DNA from: Nitrososphaerota archaeon
Lineage (GTDB): Archaea > Thermoproteota > Nitrososphaeria > Nitrososphaerales > UBA57
NCBI GenBank assembly: GCA_016180375.1
Contig: JACPBJ010000144.1
Span: 1 to 13,704 of the forward strand
Length of the DNA stretch: 13,704 nt
Direction: 5' to 3'
Position 1 is the first letter of the stretch; every line of letters starts with the position of its first letter. The notes under the pieces were generated by a model that saw only the letters and a list, made by a program, of their open reading frames with translations, made no database searches and had not been told where the DNA came from. The position numbers and the translations under genes were made by a program. Shown here piece by piece: positions 13,522 to 13,704 of this stretch.

Positions 13522-13704
13522 TTGGCGACCGAGCAGGCAAAAGAGCTGGTAATTGCCAAATGGGAAGACAGGTTTGTAGCATGGCTAATTGATTTTATCG
13601 TCGTCGGCGCGATTGCAGAAGTAATATTCACGATTCTTGCACTGCCTTTTGCCTTCCGTCTTCCAAGAGAATTCGATTTTGCTGGCTTTATTTTTTATAT
13701 TTTT
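13522..13704 (+). CDS. RDD-family membrane protein, N-terminal part
   Basis: The frame runs off the right end of the window after 61 codons. WEDRFVAWLIDFIVVGAIAE (14-33) is the start of an RDD domain: Arg17 and Asp24 are the first two signature residues, in the first membrane helix (about 19-43). A second hydrophobic stretch begins at the edge. RDD proteins are small multi-helix membrane proteins, some linked to sodium/proton exchange, many uncharacterised. There is no ATG in this frame near the start. TTG at 13522 is chosen because of its distance from the TATA-like box; TTG codons at 13489, 13510 and 13516 are alternatives. Confidence 0.75.
   Translation, partial: MATEQAKELVIAKWEDRFVAWLIDFIVVGAIAEVIFTILALPFAFRLPREFDFAGFIFYIF

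Overview
The window looks archaeal, most likely from the Nitrososphaerota (Thaumarchaeota) or a close relative. It carries a diphthamide-synthesis Dph2 with its scattered iron-sulphur cysteines, a long archaeal Lhr-type helicase, an F420-type luciferase-like oxidoreductase, and several short genes rich in lysine and glutamate. Promoter layout agrees: many genes have a TATA-like octamer centred about 25-28 bases before the start codon, the arrangement expected for leaderless archaeal mRNAs. The phylum call is inference from gene content; no rRNA or tRNA gene is present.

Layout. 1-2219 (+): the end of an unknown gene, a 59-residue charged protein, and a membrane protein fused to a spermidine-synthase-like methyltransferase fold. 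2241-3650 (+): dihydrolipoamide dehydrogenase, overlapping by 4 bases the convergent unit 5305-3647 (-), which encodes an LLM-family oxidoreductase, a small unknown protein and an HTH protein. 5306-5851 has no convincing gene. It holds three copies of a GC-rich repeat, a 14-bp perfect palindrome, an imperfect 21-23-bp direct repeat and a hairpin. 6603-5852 (-): a nucleotidyltransferase of the AbiEii/DUF6036 type, translationally coupled to a 51-residue protein. 9616-6752 (-): the Lhr helicase, with a divergent 35-residue basic protein at 9655-9762 (+). 12492-9768 (-): Nudix hydrolase, Dph2 and an MFS transporter. 12615-13704 (+): a VOC-fold protein, an NTF2/SnoaL-like protein and the start of an RDD membrane protein.

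Most of the window is ordinary chromosomal housekeeping and redox metabolism. The stretch at about 5340-6640 differs: it is intergenic, repeat-rich and AT-rich around a coupled nucleotidyltransferase/small-protein pair. It is the best candidate for an accessory, toxin-antitoxin-like or mobile unit. No CRISPR array, insertion sequence, tRNA or rRNA was found.
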